Source: Planctomycetota bacterium
GTDB lineage: Bacteria > Planctomycetota > MHYJ01 > WSZJ01 > JACPWG01
Length of the DNA stretch: 64,000 nucleotides
Direction of reading: 5' to 3'
Assembly: GCA_016197205.1 (NCBI GenBank)
Contig: JACPWG010000064.1
Span: 57,413-121,412, forward strand
Shown in pieces: positions 44,802 to 53,823 of the stretch; within the stretch, counting starts at the first letter, position 1, and each line of letters begins with the position of its first letter. Position numbers and translations under genes: made by a program. The notes beneath the pieces were generated by a model. It saw nothing but the letters and a program-made list of their open reading frames with translations. It ran no database searches and was not told the origin of the DNA.

Positions 44802-46043
44802 ATGGAAACGGAACCCGCGAAGCCGCGTGACGAAGGGCTGGCCGGATGGCTTGGGCTCAATCGGGCGATGCTCGCGGTCCTCGTCATGACCGCGGGGCTA
44901 GGCCTCTCGGAAGAAGTTTGGCGCGGGTTCTTCGGCCCCTACTTGAAGCACCTGACGCAGAACCTGGAGTCGGCCGTCGGCCTGTTGGGGCTCTTTTCCG
45001 CCGCGCTGAATCTGGTCGAGGGGGTTGCCTACGTCGTGGGGGGCAGCCTCGCGCATCGACTGGGCGCACGCGGCGCGCTCGCGATTTCGGCGGCGCCCGT
45101 CTTCGCGGGCTTCGCACTTCTTTTTTTTACGCGCGAGCCCTGGGCGGTCGTCGCGGGCGCGCTCCTCATCACCAACTGGGAGCCGCTCTCGGTCCCGGCC
45201 ACGTTCGAGGTCGTGGGCAGCGAGGTCCCCAAGGACCGGCGGACCATCGCCTTCGCGGTGCAGAGCATCCAGAAACGCCTCCCAAAGGTGATCGGGCCGC
45301 TTACCGGGGGGCTTGTCTTCGCGCTCGGCTACGCCGTGAATCTCGCCCTCGCGCTCGGCCTCCTGGTGCTCGTGCTCGGCATGCAATGGGCATTGCTGTC
45401 GAAGATGCGTCCGCGGGAGGCGCCGGCGCACGTCCCGATGCGCGAGGTCCTCCGCGGAATGTCCCCCGACCTGCGCGCGCTGCTCACCGCCGAGATCTTC
45501 CTGCGCTGGGGAGATTGGTTCGTACGCGACATGGCCTCGCTCTACGTCGTGGGCGTGCTCGCGCGCTCCGAAAAGGAGTGGGGCTTCCTGCTCGCGCTGT
45601 CCAGCGCCGCCGCGCTCGCGACCTACATCCCGGTCGGCAAGCTCGTAGACCGCGCGCCGAGCCCGAAGCCGTACATCGGCGTCACGTTTCTGCTTTTCGC
45701 TCTTTTTCCGCTCAACCTGATCCTGCTGCCGCGCTTGGGTCTCCCTCCGATGGTCGCGCTCTCGGTGGTCTTCGTGCTGAACGGCCTGCGGGAAATGGGG
45801 GAGCCCGCCCGGAAGTCGCTCATCGCCTCCTCGTTTCCGAAGGAAGTGCGTGCGCGTGCGATCGGCCTCTACTGGGGGCTGCGGTCCTTCGCGTTCTGCC
45901 TGTCGCCGATCGTCGCGGCGCTGCTCTGGCGAAGCGTGGGACCCGAAGCGACTTTCCTGGCCGGGGGCGCGATCGGGCTGGCGGGCACTGCGTGGTTCTG
46001 GCTGCGCGTGCGTTGTACGCCGCCCGACGCACGGGCGGCGTGA
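44802..46043 (+). CDS. Major facilitator superfamily transporter
   Basis: A 413-aa polytopic protein with about 10-12 predicted membrane helices. The first helix (AMLAVLVMTAGLGLSEEVWRG) and a loop of GSLAHRLGARGAL type between helices 2 and 3 fit MFS carriers. A longer central loop around SKMRPREAPAHVP separates the two halves. RBS: GGAGGCAGG before ATG 44802. The substrate cannot be inferred. The gene is followed 64 bp later by a small membrane protein. Confidence 0.88.
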   Translation: METEPAKPRDEGLAGWLGLNRAMLAVLVMTAGLGLSEEVWRGFFGPYLKHLTQNLESAVGLLGLFSAALNLVEGVAYVVGGSLAHRLGARGALAISAAPVFAGFALLFFTREPWAVVAGALLITNWEPLSVPATFEVVGSEVPKDRRTIAFAVQSIQKRLPKVIGPLTGGLVFALGYAVNLALALGLLVLVLGMQWALLSKMRPREAPAHVPMREVLRGMSPDLRALLTAEIFLRWGDWFVRDMASLYVVGVLARSEKEWGFLLALSSAAALATYIPVGKLVDRAPSPKPYIGVTFLLFALFPLNLILLPRLGLPPMVALSVVFVLNGLREMGEPARKSLIASSFPKEVRARAIGLYWGLRSFAFCLSPIVAALLWRSVGPEATFLAGGAIGLAGTAWFWLRVRCTPPDARAA

Positions 46044-46107
46044 GCCGGAGGCGCGGGGGTCGCACCGGGTGGGACCCTCGGTCGCGGGATCGAGTGAAGA
46101 GGCTTGT

Positions 46108-46539
46108 ATGAACGAAGCGGGAGACGAAGCGGCGCGGGAGCCGGGGCCGGTGGCTCGTCGTCGAGCGCGTAGCGCCCGTCATCTGCGCGCACGGTTGCGG
46201 CGTCTGGCGGCTTCAGCGGAGGAGGCGGCTGCCAAGGAGGGAGATGACGAGCCGATCCAGGAAGCCGACCCTGCCCCGGCTCCGCGCTCCCCGCAGGAGG
46301 TGCTCGAGGACTCGGTGCTCGGCCTGGCCTGGGCGTGGATCCTGATCCCTTGCGTCCCTCTGGTGGCGGCGGTTCCGCTGCCGTTCTCGCTCTGCGGCCC
46401 GCTCGTCCCCTGCGTGCTCGGCGCGTGGGTCTTTGGCTGCTCCCGGCGGCGCCTGACGCGCTATCTGGGCGCGCTCACGTTCATCCTGGGTGCGCTGGCG
46501 AACATGATCACGCTCCAGCCGCTGCTCCTGAAGCGGTGA
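46108..46539 (+). CDS. Small two-helix membrane protein
   Basis: A 143-aa protein (ATG 46108, RBS GAAGAGGC). The Arg/Ala/Glu-rich first half (residues 1-65, cytosolic) precedes two hydrophobic hairpin segments (about 75-105, VLGLAWAWILIPCVPLVAAV and LCGPLVPCVLGAWVFG; about 115-140, YLGALTFILGALANMI). No recognised family. It follows the MFS gene closely and may form part of its transcription unit. Confidence 0.65.
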   Translation: MNEAGDEAAREPGPVARRRARSARHLRARLRRLAASAEEAAAKEGDDEPIQEADPAPAPRSPQEVLEDSVLGLAWAWILIPCVPLVAAVPLPFSLCGPLVPCVLGAWVFGCSRRRLTRYLGALTFILGALANMITLQPLLLKR

Positions 46540-46610
46540 GTCCGTCGCGGAGCAGTACGCGCTGTCCGCGCCCGCTCGCCGCCGAGACGCCGAGGTGGAA
46601 GCCGGATTGG

Positions 46611-46637
46611 GTAGGGGCACGGCCTTGCCGTGCCCAC
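46611..46637 (+). repeat. Repeat F hairpin (GTAGGGGCACGGCCTTGCCG)
   Basis: A palindromic unit GGGGCACGGC-CTT-GCCGTGCCC, second copy. Confidence 0.75.
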
Positions 46638-46717
46638 GACGCGCCGCCTGGTGCTCGCATGGGCGCGTTCCGCGTCCGCAGTCGAGCTTTGTCGGGACCC
46701 TTGAGGAGCATCGGGAC

Positions 46718-47122
46718 ATGCCCCGGCCGCGCTTCCACTCGGTGCTGCATCTCCCGCACGCGGCTACGCTTTCCGGGCGGCTTGCCTACCAGGTCGACCG
46801 GGCGTGCACGCAACGCCGCGCCGAGGGGCAGGAGTTCTCCGCGCCCGAGCTGCCGGCGAACCTCGAGCGCCTGGGCGATCTGCTGGCCCCCTACCGGCTT
46901 CGGGAAGAGGCCGTGCCCCCGGCGGAGGCGGCCCCGGTGGTGGAAGAGGCGGCGCGGCTCGGGCGTGCGATCGTTGACGAGGTCGAGCGGCTGGGGCTCG
47001 GCGACGATCGGCTGGGTCAGGTGGTGCGGAATCTCTTCGAATGCCTCGGCCTCGGTGAAGAGGGCTTTCGCATCTCGCTGCGCGCCGGGGAGGATCCGAA
47101 CTCGCTGGGACGTCCGTTCTGA
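46718..47122 (+). CDS. Hypothetical protein, about 134 aa
   Basis: ATG 46718 with GAGGAG upstream gives a 134-aa, Glu/Arg/Leu-rich, mostly helical protein (LPANLERLGDLLAPYRLREEAV, VEEAARLGRAIVDEVERLGLGDDRL). No signal peptide or membrane segment and no recognised family. It is probably a soluble cytosolic protein. The codon usage is as GC-rich as its neighbours. Confidence 0.6.
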   Translation: MPRPRFHSVLHLPHAATLSGRLAYQVDRACTQRRAEGQEFSAPELPANLERLGDLLAPYRLREEAVPPAEAAPVVEEAARLGRAIVDEVERLGLGDDRLGQVVRNLFECLGLGEEGFRISLRAGEDPNSLGRPF

Positions 47123-47168
47123 GGCCGCGACCCCCGCGTTTGCAGGGTCGTACTCGGCGCATCTCCGA

Positions 47169-47414
47169 ATGGCGACTCTACCGCGGGTCCCGGGCTGCTC
47201 CGGATCGCGGGCGCGTGCCGGCGCTTCGCTCATACGGCCCAGCGGCGATTCTCGGTATGGGTTTGTCCTCCCCGAGATCGGCACCGACGGCAATGGCAGG
47301 CCGATCGACTTGATTTTTGGCGCTGACGCAATGCAGGACTTTGGGATCCGACTCTGCCCGGAAGAGGAGTGGGTGGACCTCGACTGCTACCACTGTGGCT
47401 ACGTCGAATGCTGA
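47169..47414 (+). pseudogene. Retropepsin-like aspartyl protease C-terminal fragment
   Basis: An 81-codon frame. The end GRPIDLIFGADAMQDFGIRL followed by CPEEEWVDLDCYH resembles the C-terminal flap-and-strand region of clan AA retropepsin-like proteases (liG.d.l..fgi.ldpe). The catalytic DTG half is absent. It is most likely a remnant. The call rests on a short motif. Confidence 0.35.
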
Positions 47415-47504
47415 GCGAGGAACGGTCTAGGGGGGGACGGGCCGGCAAGGCTTGAGGACACGAGAATGGATCGGTCTGACTCACAGCCTGCGGTGCACGC
47501 ATTG

Positions 47505-47534
47505 CGGTAGGGGCACGGCGCCGCCGTGCCCACG
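47505..47534 (+). repeat. Repeat F hairpin (GTAGGGGCACGGCGCCGCCG)
   Basis: Third copy of the short palindrome, in the 47415-47662 gap, which otherwise shows nothing. Confidence 0.75.
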
Positions 47535-47662
47535 AAGCGAGCCTGCTTCTCGGCACGGCACGATGGCCTCGCCGGCTCAACTCGTGTCCGATGGGCGTGC
47601 CCGGGGCGATTCGGCTCCCTCGTCAGGCGAACGCGACGGACCGCATTCTCCTTCCGCCCGGG

Positions 47663-49054
47663 CTACCTCGTCGGCCGCACCATCTCCTCGGGCTTCACCA
47701 CCTCGTCGAAGCGCTCCCCGGTCATCAGCCCCAGCTTCACCACCGCCTCGCGCAGCGTGAGCCCCTCCTTGTGCGCCAGCTTCGCCACCTTCGCCGCGTT
47801 GTCGTAGCCGATGTGCGGGTTGAGCGCGGTGACGAGCATCAGGCTCCCGCGCAAATTCGCGTCGATCCGCCCGCGGTTCGGCTCGATGCCGGCGACGCAG
47901 TGCTCGTCGAAGGACTCGCACGCGTCGGCGAGCAGCCGCACGGAGTGGAGCACGTTGTGGATGATGAGCGGCTTGAAGACGTTCAACTCGAAGTTCCCGC
48001 CGGCCCCGCCGATCGACACCGCGACGTCGTTCCCCATCACCTGCGCCGCGACCATCGTCGTCGCCTCGCACTGCGTCGGGTTCACCTTGCCCGGCATGAT
48101 CGAGCTGCCCGGCTCGTTCTCCGGAAGCGTCAGTTCGCCGATGCCGCAACGCGGGCCGCTCGCGAGCCACCGCACGTCGTTCGCGATCTTCATGAGCGCC
48201 ACCGCCAGTCGCTTCAGCGCGCCGTGCGCCTCGACCAGCGCGTCGTGCGAGGCGAGCGACTCGAACTTGTTCGGCGCGGTCACGAACGGCAGGCCGGTCA
48301 GCTCCGCGATTTTCTTCGCCGAGCGGACGGCGAACTCCGGGTGCGTGTTCAGCCCGGTGCCCACCGCGGTGCCGCCGAGCGCCAGCTCGTGCAGGCCGGG
48401 GAGCGACCGCCGCAGGCCCTCGAGCGCGTGGTCGAGTTGCGCCGCGTAGCCGGAGAACTCCTGGCCGAGGGTGAGCGGCGTCGCGTCCTGCAGGTGCGTG
48501 CGGCCGATCTTCACGATGCCGTCGAAGGCCTTCGCCTTCTCCGCGAGCGTGTGTCGCAGCCGCTCGACGGCGGGGAGCAGCCGAACGTGGAACCGTTCCG
48601 CCGCGGCGACGTGCATGGCGGTCGGAAACGCGTCGTTGGACGACTGCCCGAGGTTCACGTCGTCGTTCGGATGGACGGGCTTCTTCGAGCCGAGCACGCC
48701 GCCGAGCAGCTCGATCGCCCGGTTGGAGATCACTTCGTTCGCGTTCATGTTCGACTGCGTGCCGCTCCCGGTTTGCCAGACGACGAGGGGGAAGTGCGCG
48801 TCGAGCTTGCCGTCGATGACTTCATCGGCGGCCTGGACGATGGCGCGGGCCTTCGCTTCGGGGAGGAGCTTGAGGTCGACGTTCACGAGGGCCGCCGCCT
48901 TCTTCAAAACGCCGAGCGCGCGGATCATTTCGCGAGGGAAGCGGTCGGCGCCGATCTTGAAGTGGAAGAGCGATCTTTCCGTTTGCGCGCCCCAGTAGCG
49001 GTCGGACTCGACGGGAAGGTCGCCCATGCTGTCGCGTTCGATGCGGGTGGTCAC
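47663..49054 (-). CDS. fumC: Fumarate hydratase, class II
   Basis: A 463-aa protein, close to E. coli FumC (467 aa). It catalyses the reversible hydration of fumarate to malate in the TCA cycle. The family signature [16 protein letters not shown] and [13 protein letters not shown] are present, and [10 protein letters not shown] carries the substrate-binding residues. Start: GTG 49054, eight nucleotides after GGAGGAA. An in-frame ATG farther upstream would lie inside dispersed repeat B and is rejected. A homotetramer is expected. Confidence 0.97.
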   Translation of the reverse strand: MTTRIERDSMGDLPVESDRYWGAQTERSLFHFKIGADRFPREMIRALGVLKKAAALVNVDLKLLPEAKARAIVQAADEVIDGKLDAHFPLVVWQTGSGTQSNMNANEVISNRAIELLGGVLGSKKPVHPNDDVNLGQSSNDAFPTAMHVAAAERFHVRLLPAVERLRHTLAEKAKAFDGIVKIGRTHLQDATPLTLGQEFSGYAAQLDHALEGLRRSLPGLHELALGGTAVGTGLNTHPEFAVRSAKKIAELTGLPFVTAPNKFESLASHDALVEAHGALKRLAVALMKIANDVRWLASGPRCGIGELTLPENEPGSSIMPGKVNPTQCEATTMVAAQVMGNDVAVSIGGAGGNFELNVFKPLIIHNVLHSVRLLADACESFDEHCVAGIEPNRGRIDANLRGSLMLVTALNPHIGYDNAAKVAKLAHKEGLTLREAVVKLGLMTGERFDEVVKPEEMVRPTR

Positions 49055-49165
49055 CGTGTTTCCTCCATGGTCGCTCTGGACCCGGGTGAACTTTCGCCGA
49101 TCGCCGTGTGTCGGTCGACCCCGGGGCGGCGAGGTTGCATCGGAAGGAGCGGAAGGACGCGCTGG

Positions 49166-49334
49166 ACTGCTACTCGTTCGAAGATTGTTTTCTTGCGACA
49201 ATTTTTGCTTGGGTCGAACGCCACGAAAACCACAGATTTCACAGATTCTATGCGATTACACAGATTACGAATCTGTGAAATCGTCGTGAATCTGTGAAAT
49301 CTGTGGTTCCGTCGTCGCTTGGCTGCGGCCCCGC
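49166..49334. repeat. Repeat B copy 2 with palindrome 49229-49307
   Basis: It lies between the fumC start and the DUF6174-like gene, with the same flank and the same perfect 20-bp arms. Confidence 0.9.
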
Positions 49335-49382
49335 CGCTCTGCGACCCTTCCCCCACGGTCGCCGCTCCGCAGGGTTCCGCGC

Positions 49383-49940
49383 TCACTTCGGTCGGCGGTC
49401 CTCGGCGCCCGGCTCGAAACCCGTGACGATCAGCTCGCTCGAGGTGTTGGCGCCCCCGACGACGCGGCGGAAGCGGAGCGGGTAACCGTAGCTCGGATGG
49501 AAGGCGGCGGACAGGTACGCCGCGTAGCCCTCGGGCGCGTGGTAGGAGCGCTGCGGGTCCTTGGCCAGCTCCACCTCCTCGGCGAGGATCGTGAAGAGGC
49601 CCGGGACGGTGTAGGCGACGGCTTCACCGGTGGTCGGCACGCCGTCCCGCGTGGTGGAGGCGACGACGCCGTCTCGCACGGAGACGACAAAGACGCCCTT
49701 GGAAAGTCCTGTCCCCTCCGTCGTGAGGGTGAGGCGGTAGGAGGAAGGGCCGTTCGCGTCCCAGGCGCGCCGCGCGTGCGCCAGCGCCTCCGGCGTGAGG
49801 ACCGGGAGTCGGTTCCCGCGGAGCGCGACGCCCGCGAGCAGGAGCATGCCCGCGGCGAGGCCGGCCGCGAGCGCGGCCCGGCGGAACCTGCGCGCGGCTA
49901 CGGGGGCTTGTGGAGGTGTTTCGGGGGGGGACTCGGTCAT
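49383..49940 (-). CDS. DUF6174-like membrane-anchored protein
   Basis: A 185-aa protein. A short Pro-rich head precedes a membrane helix (AALAAGLAAGMLLLAGVAL, about 23-42). The exterior part has the layout I associate with DUF6174: ALAHARRAWDANGPSSYRLTL, VRDGVVASTTRDG, FHPSYGYPLRFRRVV. The family is functionally uncharacterised. It reads divergently from speA with a 255-bp gap. Confidence 0.65.
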   Translation of the reverse strand: MTESPPETPPQAPVAARRFRRAALAAGLAAGMLLLAGVALRGNRLPVLTPEALAHARRAWDANGPSSYRLTLTTEGTGLSKGVFVVSVRDGVVASTTRDGVPTTGEAVAYTVPGLFTILAEEVELAKDPQRSYHAPEGYAAYLSAAFHPSYGYPLRFRRVVGGANTSSELIVTGFEPGAEDRRPK

Positions 49941-50195
49941 CCGGCTCTCCCGGCAAATCGGTCGGACGGTTCACGCGCGATCGTACCGCGCTCCCCGGCG
50001 GCGGGCAAGCAGAATCGGACCTCGCGTCGACGCCGGCGTTCTCGCTCCCCGACGGCCCGGCGACCCCGGATTTTCTTGCGCCCGGCGACCGCATCGCATA
50101 TAACCTCCCCTTCGCCCGGGGGGGACGGAGCGAATTCCCCTTGCATGCGCGGCCCATGCTTCCGCAGGTGTTTCCAGAAGAGAGGATTCCCAGCG

Positions 50196-52109
50196 ATGGC
50201 ATCGAACGGTCTACCTCACAGGTGGTCCGTGGCCGACTCCACGGAGACGTACGGCATCCAGCGCTGGTCCAACGGCTACTTCTCGATCAACGACGCGGGT
50301 CACGTGGTCGTTCACCCGGGCGGGCCCGGCACGCATTCCCTGGACTTGAAACACCTCGTCGACGAAGTGCATCAGCGCGGCTACGGCCTCCCGCTCCTCC
50401 TCCGCTTCCCGGACATCCTGCGCTCGCGCATCATCGAGCTGAACGAGGCCTTTCGCCGCGCCATTCAGGAATACGGCTACCGCGGCGCGTACTGCGGCGT
50501 CTACCCCATCAAGGTGAACCAGGACCGCGGCGTCGTCGAGGAGGTGGTGAAGACCGGCGAGAGATTCAACTACGGCCTCGAGGCCGGCTCGAAGCCCGAG
50601 TTGATGGCGGTCATCGCCATGCTGGAAAAGGAAGAGCCCCTCATCATCTGCAACGGGTACAAGGACGAAGAGTACGTCGAAATGGCGCTTCTCGCCTCCC
50701 GCCTCGGCCGGACCATCCTCCTCGTCGTCGAAAAGCTCTCGGAACTTTCCTTGATCGCCGCGATCTCCAAGAAGACGGGCATCCGGCCGCGCATCGGTTT
50801 GCGGGTGAAGCTCTCTTCCCGCGGTTCGGGGCGCTGGGAGTCGTCGGCGGGGGACCGGTCGAAGTTCGGCCTCTCCTCGCACGAGGTGGTCGACGCGGTC
50901 CGGATCCTGAACGAAGCGAACCTGCTCGACTGTCTCCAACTCCTTCACTTCCATCTGGGGAGCCAGATCTCCGCGATCCGGAGCGTGAAGGACGCGGTGA
51001 AGGAGGCAAGCCGGTTCTACGTCGAGCTGACGCGCATGGGGGCGAACTTCAAGTACCTCGACGTGGGCGGAGGCCTTGGGGTCGACTACGACGGGAGCCA
51101 GACCAACTTCGATTCCTCGATGAACTACACGCTGCAGGAGTACGCGAACGACATCGTCTACAGCGTGCTGGAGGCGTGCAACGCCGCCCGGATCGAACAC
51201 CCGAACCTCGTCTCGGAATCGGGGCGCGCCGTGGTCGCCCACCACGCGGTGCTGGTGATCAACGTCCTCGGCCGCGTCGAGTTCGCCACCGACCCCGTCC
51301 CCGAGCGCCCGCCCGAGGGCGTGCATCCGCGCGTGCGGAGCCTCATGGAGACCTACCAGGAGTGCTCGCGAAAAAATCTTCTCGAGTGCTTCCACGACTC
51401 GCTCGACGACAAGGACGAGGTCCTGTCCCTGTTCTCGCTCGGGCAGATCTCGCTCGAGCAGCGCGTGCTCGCCGAAAACGCCTTCTGGGGGCTTTGTCAA
51501 AAAATCCACCGCCTGCTCAAGGACTCCCACGAAGTCCCCGAGGACCTGGTCGTGCTGGAGCGCGCGCTTTCGGATACGTACTTCTGCAACTTCTCCGTGT
51601 TCCAGTCCCTCCCGGACTCGTGGGCCGTGGAGCAGCTCTTCCCCGTCATGCCGATCCACCGGCTCAACGAAGAACCCACGCGCCGAGCGGTCCTCGCCGA
51701 CATCACCTGCGACTCGGACGGCGGCATCGACAAGTTCATCGACCGGCGGGACGTGAAGCCCGTCCTCGAACTGCACCCGCTCACCGAAGCGGACTACCAC
51801 CTGGGCATCTTCCTGGTGGGCGCGTATCAGGAGATCCTGGGGGACCTGCACAATCTGTTCGGGGACACGAACGCCGTCTCGATCGCCCTGGTGCCGGACG
51901 GCGGGTACACGATCGATCACGTGGAGGAGGGGGACACCGTCACCGACGTCCTCAACTACGTCGCGTACTCGAAGAACGACGTCCTGGCGCGCGTGCGCCG
52001 GGCCACGGAGGTCGCCCTGCGCCAGAAGCGCATGAGTCTGGAGGAGTCCCGGGTCTTTCTCGAGATGTACGATCGCGGGATGGACGGCTACACGTACCTC
52101 GAAGGGTAG
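50196..52109 (+). CDS. speA: Biosynthetic arginine decarboxylase
   Basis: A 637-aa PLP enzyme in the alanine racemase-fold decarboxylase class, of typical SpeA length. It converts arginine to agmatine, the entry to putrescine and spermidine in the absence of ornithine decarboxylase. The PLP lysine lies in YCGVYPIKVNQDRGVVEEV (about residue 109). Substrate residues are in CDSDGGIDKFIDRRDV near 510. The C-terminal helical domain is complete. Start: ATG 50196 with AGAGGATT upstream. The downstream FadI gene begins 32 bp later, so the two may share a transcript, though their pathways differ. Confidence 0.96.
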   Translation: MASNGLPHRWSVADSTETYGIQRWSNGYFSINDAGHVVVHPGGPGTHSLDLKHLVDEVHQRGYGLPLLLRFPDILRSRIIELNEAFRRAIQEYGYRGAYCGVYPIKVNQDRGVVEEVVKTGERFNYGLEAGSKPELMAVIAMLEKEEPLIICNGYKDEEYVEMALLASRLGRTILLVVEKLSELSLIAAISKKTGIRPRIGLRVKLSSRGSGRWESSAGDRSKFGLSSHEVVDAVRILNEANLLDCLQLLHFHLGSQISAIRSVKDAVKEASRFYVELTRMGANFKYLDVGGGLGVDYDGSQTNFDSSMNYTLQEYANDIVYSVLEACNAARIEHPNLVSESGRAVVAHHAVLVINVLGRVEFATDPVPERPPEGVHPRVRSLMETYQECSRKNLLECFHDSLDDKDEVLSLFSLGQISLEQRVLAENAFWGLCQKIHRLLKDSHEVPEDLVVLERALSDTYFCNFSVFQSLPDSWAVEQLFPVMPIHRLNEEPTRRAVLADITCDSDGGIDKFIDRRDVKPVLELHPLTEADYHLGIFLVGAYQEILGDLHNLFGDTNAVSIALVPDGGYTIDHVEEGDTVTDVLNYVAYSKNDVLARVRRATEVALRQKRMSLEESRVFLEMYDRGMDGYTYLEG

Positions 52110-52141
52110 TCCGCCCGTCCCACTGCCCGTGAGGAAGCAGC

Positions 52142-53434
52142 ATGTCGGATCCCCGTCGCATCGCCATCGTCGCCGGCTGCCGGACTCCGTTCGCGCGGTC
52201 CGGGACTTCGCTTCGGAACGTCTCCGCGGTGGAGCTGGGCCGCTCGGCCGTGGTCGAACTCTTGAACCGGACCGAGCTGGATCCGGGCCTCGTGGACGAG
52301 ACGATTTTCGGCCAGGTGATCCCCTCGATCAAGACGCCGAACGTCGCGCGTGAGATCGCGCTCGGCGCGGGCATCCCGCCTCGCGCCCCTTCGTTCACCG
52401 TCAACCGCGCGTGCGCGTCCTCCGCCCAGGCGATCACCGCGGGCGCGGAATCGATCCGGAGCGGGCACGCGGACGTCATCGTCGCGGGCGGGGTCGAGAC
52501 GCTTTCCGACGTGCCGATCCTCCACTCGCGGCGGATGCGCGACCGGATGGTCGCGATGAGCAAGGCGCGCTCCTGGAAGGCCAAGGCGCGGATGCTGCTC
52601 GGCGTCAGGGCTCGCGACCTCGTCCCCGAGGAGCCGGCCATCGCCGAGCCGTCCACCGGCCTCTCGATGGGCCAGTCGGCGGAGAAGATGGCGCGCGAGA
52701 ACGGCATCACCCGACAGGCCCAGGACGAGCTGGCCTGTCGCAGCCACGTGCGCGCCGCGGCCGCGACCGCCGACGGCAGGCTCGGCTCGGAGATCTGCGC
52801 GGTCCTGCCGCCCCCCGCCTACTCCCAGCCGGCGACCGAGGACAATTTCATCCGCGCCGACACGACCCTCGAGGCCCTGGCGAAGCTCCCGCCCGCCTTC
52901 GACCGGAAGAATGGGACCGTGACCGCGGGGAACTCGTCCGGGCTGACCGACGGCGGGGCGGCGGTGCTGCTCATGGCCGACGAGAAGGCCCGCGCCCTGG
53001 GCTACAAGCCGCTCGGCTACCTCCGGTCCTACGCCTACGCCGCGCTCGATCCGCGGGAGCAGCTCCTGATGGGCCCGGCCTACGCGATCCCGAAGGCGCT
53101 GGACCGCGCCTCGCTCACTCTCCGCGAGATCGACCTCGTCGAGATGCACGAGGCGTTCGCGGCGCAGGTCCTCTCGACCCTCCAGGCGCTGGGCTCCGAT
53201 GCCTTCGCCCGCGAGAAGCTCGGCCGGTCCGCCCCGGTCGGCGAGATCGACCCGGAGCGGCTGAACGCCTGCGGCGGCTCGATCGCGATCGGCCACCCGT
53301 TCGGCGCGACCGGCGCCCGCCTCGTGACCACGCTTTTGAACGAGCTGGCCCGGCGGCACGCATGGTTCGGCCTCGTCTCGATCTGCGCCGCCGGCGGCAT
53401 GGGCGTCGCCATGGTACTGGAGAGAGAAGAATGA
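52142..53434 (+). CDS. fadI: Acetyl-CoA C-acyltransferase (3-ketoacyl-CoA thiolase)
   Basis: A 430-aa thiolase. It releases acetyl-CoA from 3-ketoacyl-CoA in beta-oxidation. The nucleophilic Cys is in FTVNRACASSAQAI (about residue 93), the His in GHPFGATGARL, and the second Cys in ICAAGGMGVAM. The length and the loop after residue 140 fit FadI (anaerobic/trifunctional partner) better than FadA. It is followed by the FadJ-like multifunctional subunit, with which FadI forms a complex in known bacteria. RBS GGAAGCAGC. Confidence 0.95.
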   Translation: MSDPRRIAIVAGCRTPFARSGTSLRNVSAVELGRSAVVELLNRTELDPGLVDETIFGQVIPSIKTPNVAREIALGAGIPPRAPSFTVNRACASSAQAITAGAESIRSGHADVIVAGGVETLSDVPILHSRRMRDRMVAMSKARSWKAKARMLLGVRARDLVPEEPAIAEPSTGLSMGQSAEKMARENGITRQAQDELACRSHVRAAAATADGRLGSEICAVLPPPAYSQPATEDNFIRADTTLEALAKLPPAFDRKNGTVTAGNSSGLTDGGAAVLLMADEKARALGYKPLGYLRSYAYAALDPREQLLMGPAYAIPKALDRASLTLREIDLVEMHEAFAAQVLSTLQALGSDAFAREKLGRSAPVGEIDPERLNACGGSIAIGHPFGATGARLVTTLLNELARRHAWFGLVSICAAGGMGVAMVLEREE

Positions 53435-53511
53435 GGCGCCCGGCGGCGTGCGGAGGAGGACCGGAGCTTCGAACGGGCTGAGGGCGGACGAAGGCCGGTC
53501 GCGGAATGGGA

Positions 53512-53671
53512 GTTCAAATTGCAAATTTCAAAAAGTCAAATTTCAAATTTGACTCTCGCGAACGCTGGGCGTCGAGTGTGGATGTCCCCTGCCCGTCGCC
53601 TCCCCTCGACCGCCGCGCGGCCCCGGACCCTGCAATTTGAGATTTGAAATTTTGCAATTTGGAATTTGAAA
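53512..53671. repeat. AT-rich repeat H (CAAATTTCAAATTTG runs)
   Basis: Alternating AAATTTGAAATTT stretches like those in repeat C interiors (7070-7118, 23128-23165) and at 55990-56028. They sit between fadI and fadJ, in a 389-bp gap that holds no gene. Confidence 0.75.
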
Positions 53672-53823
53672 TCGAGCGTCTCGAGGCCGACGCGTGGGCG
53701 CCGCATCCTCGGCGCCGCGCCGCGCGCATTGCGCCGGGTTTCGTGCATTCTGCGGTCCCCGCTGCCTCCCTCTTGCCGCCTTCCAACCCGCCTTTCCCCC
53801 ACGAAAAAAAGAAGGCCTGTCTC

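Noticed and set aside
49055..49201. Upstream ATG of fumC giving about 50 extra residues (MSQEN...)
   Set aside because: The same peptide start arises wherever repeat B occurs (for example near 36786 and 56088), so it is part of the repeat, not the enzyme. GTG 49054 has a good ribosome-binding site.
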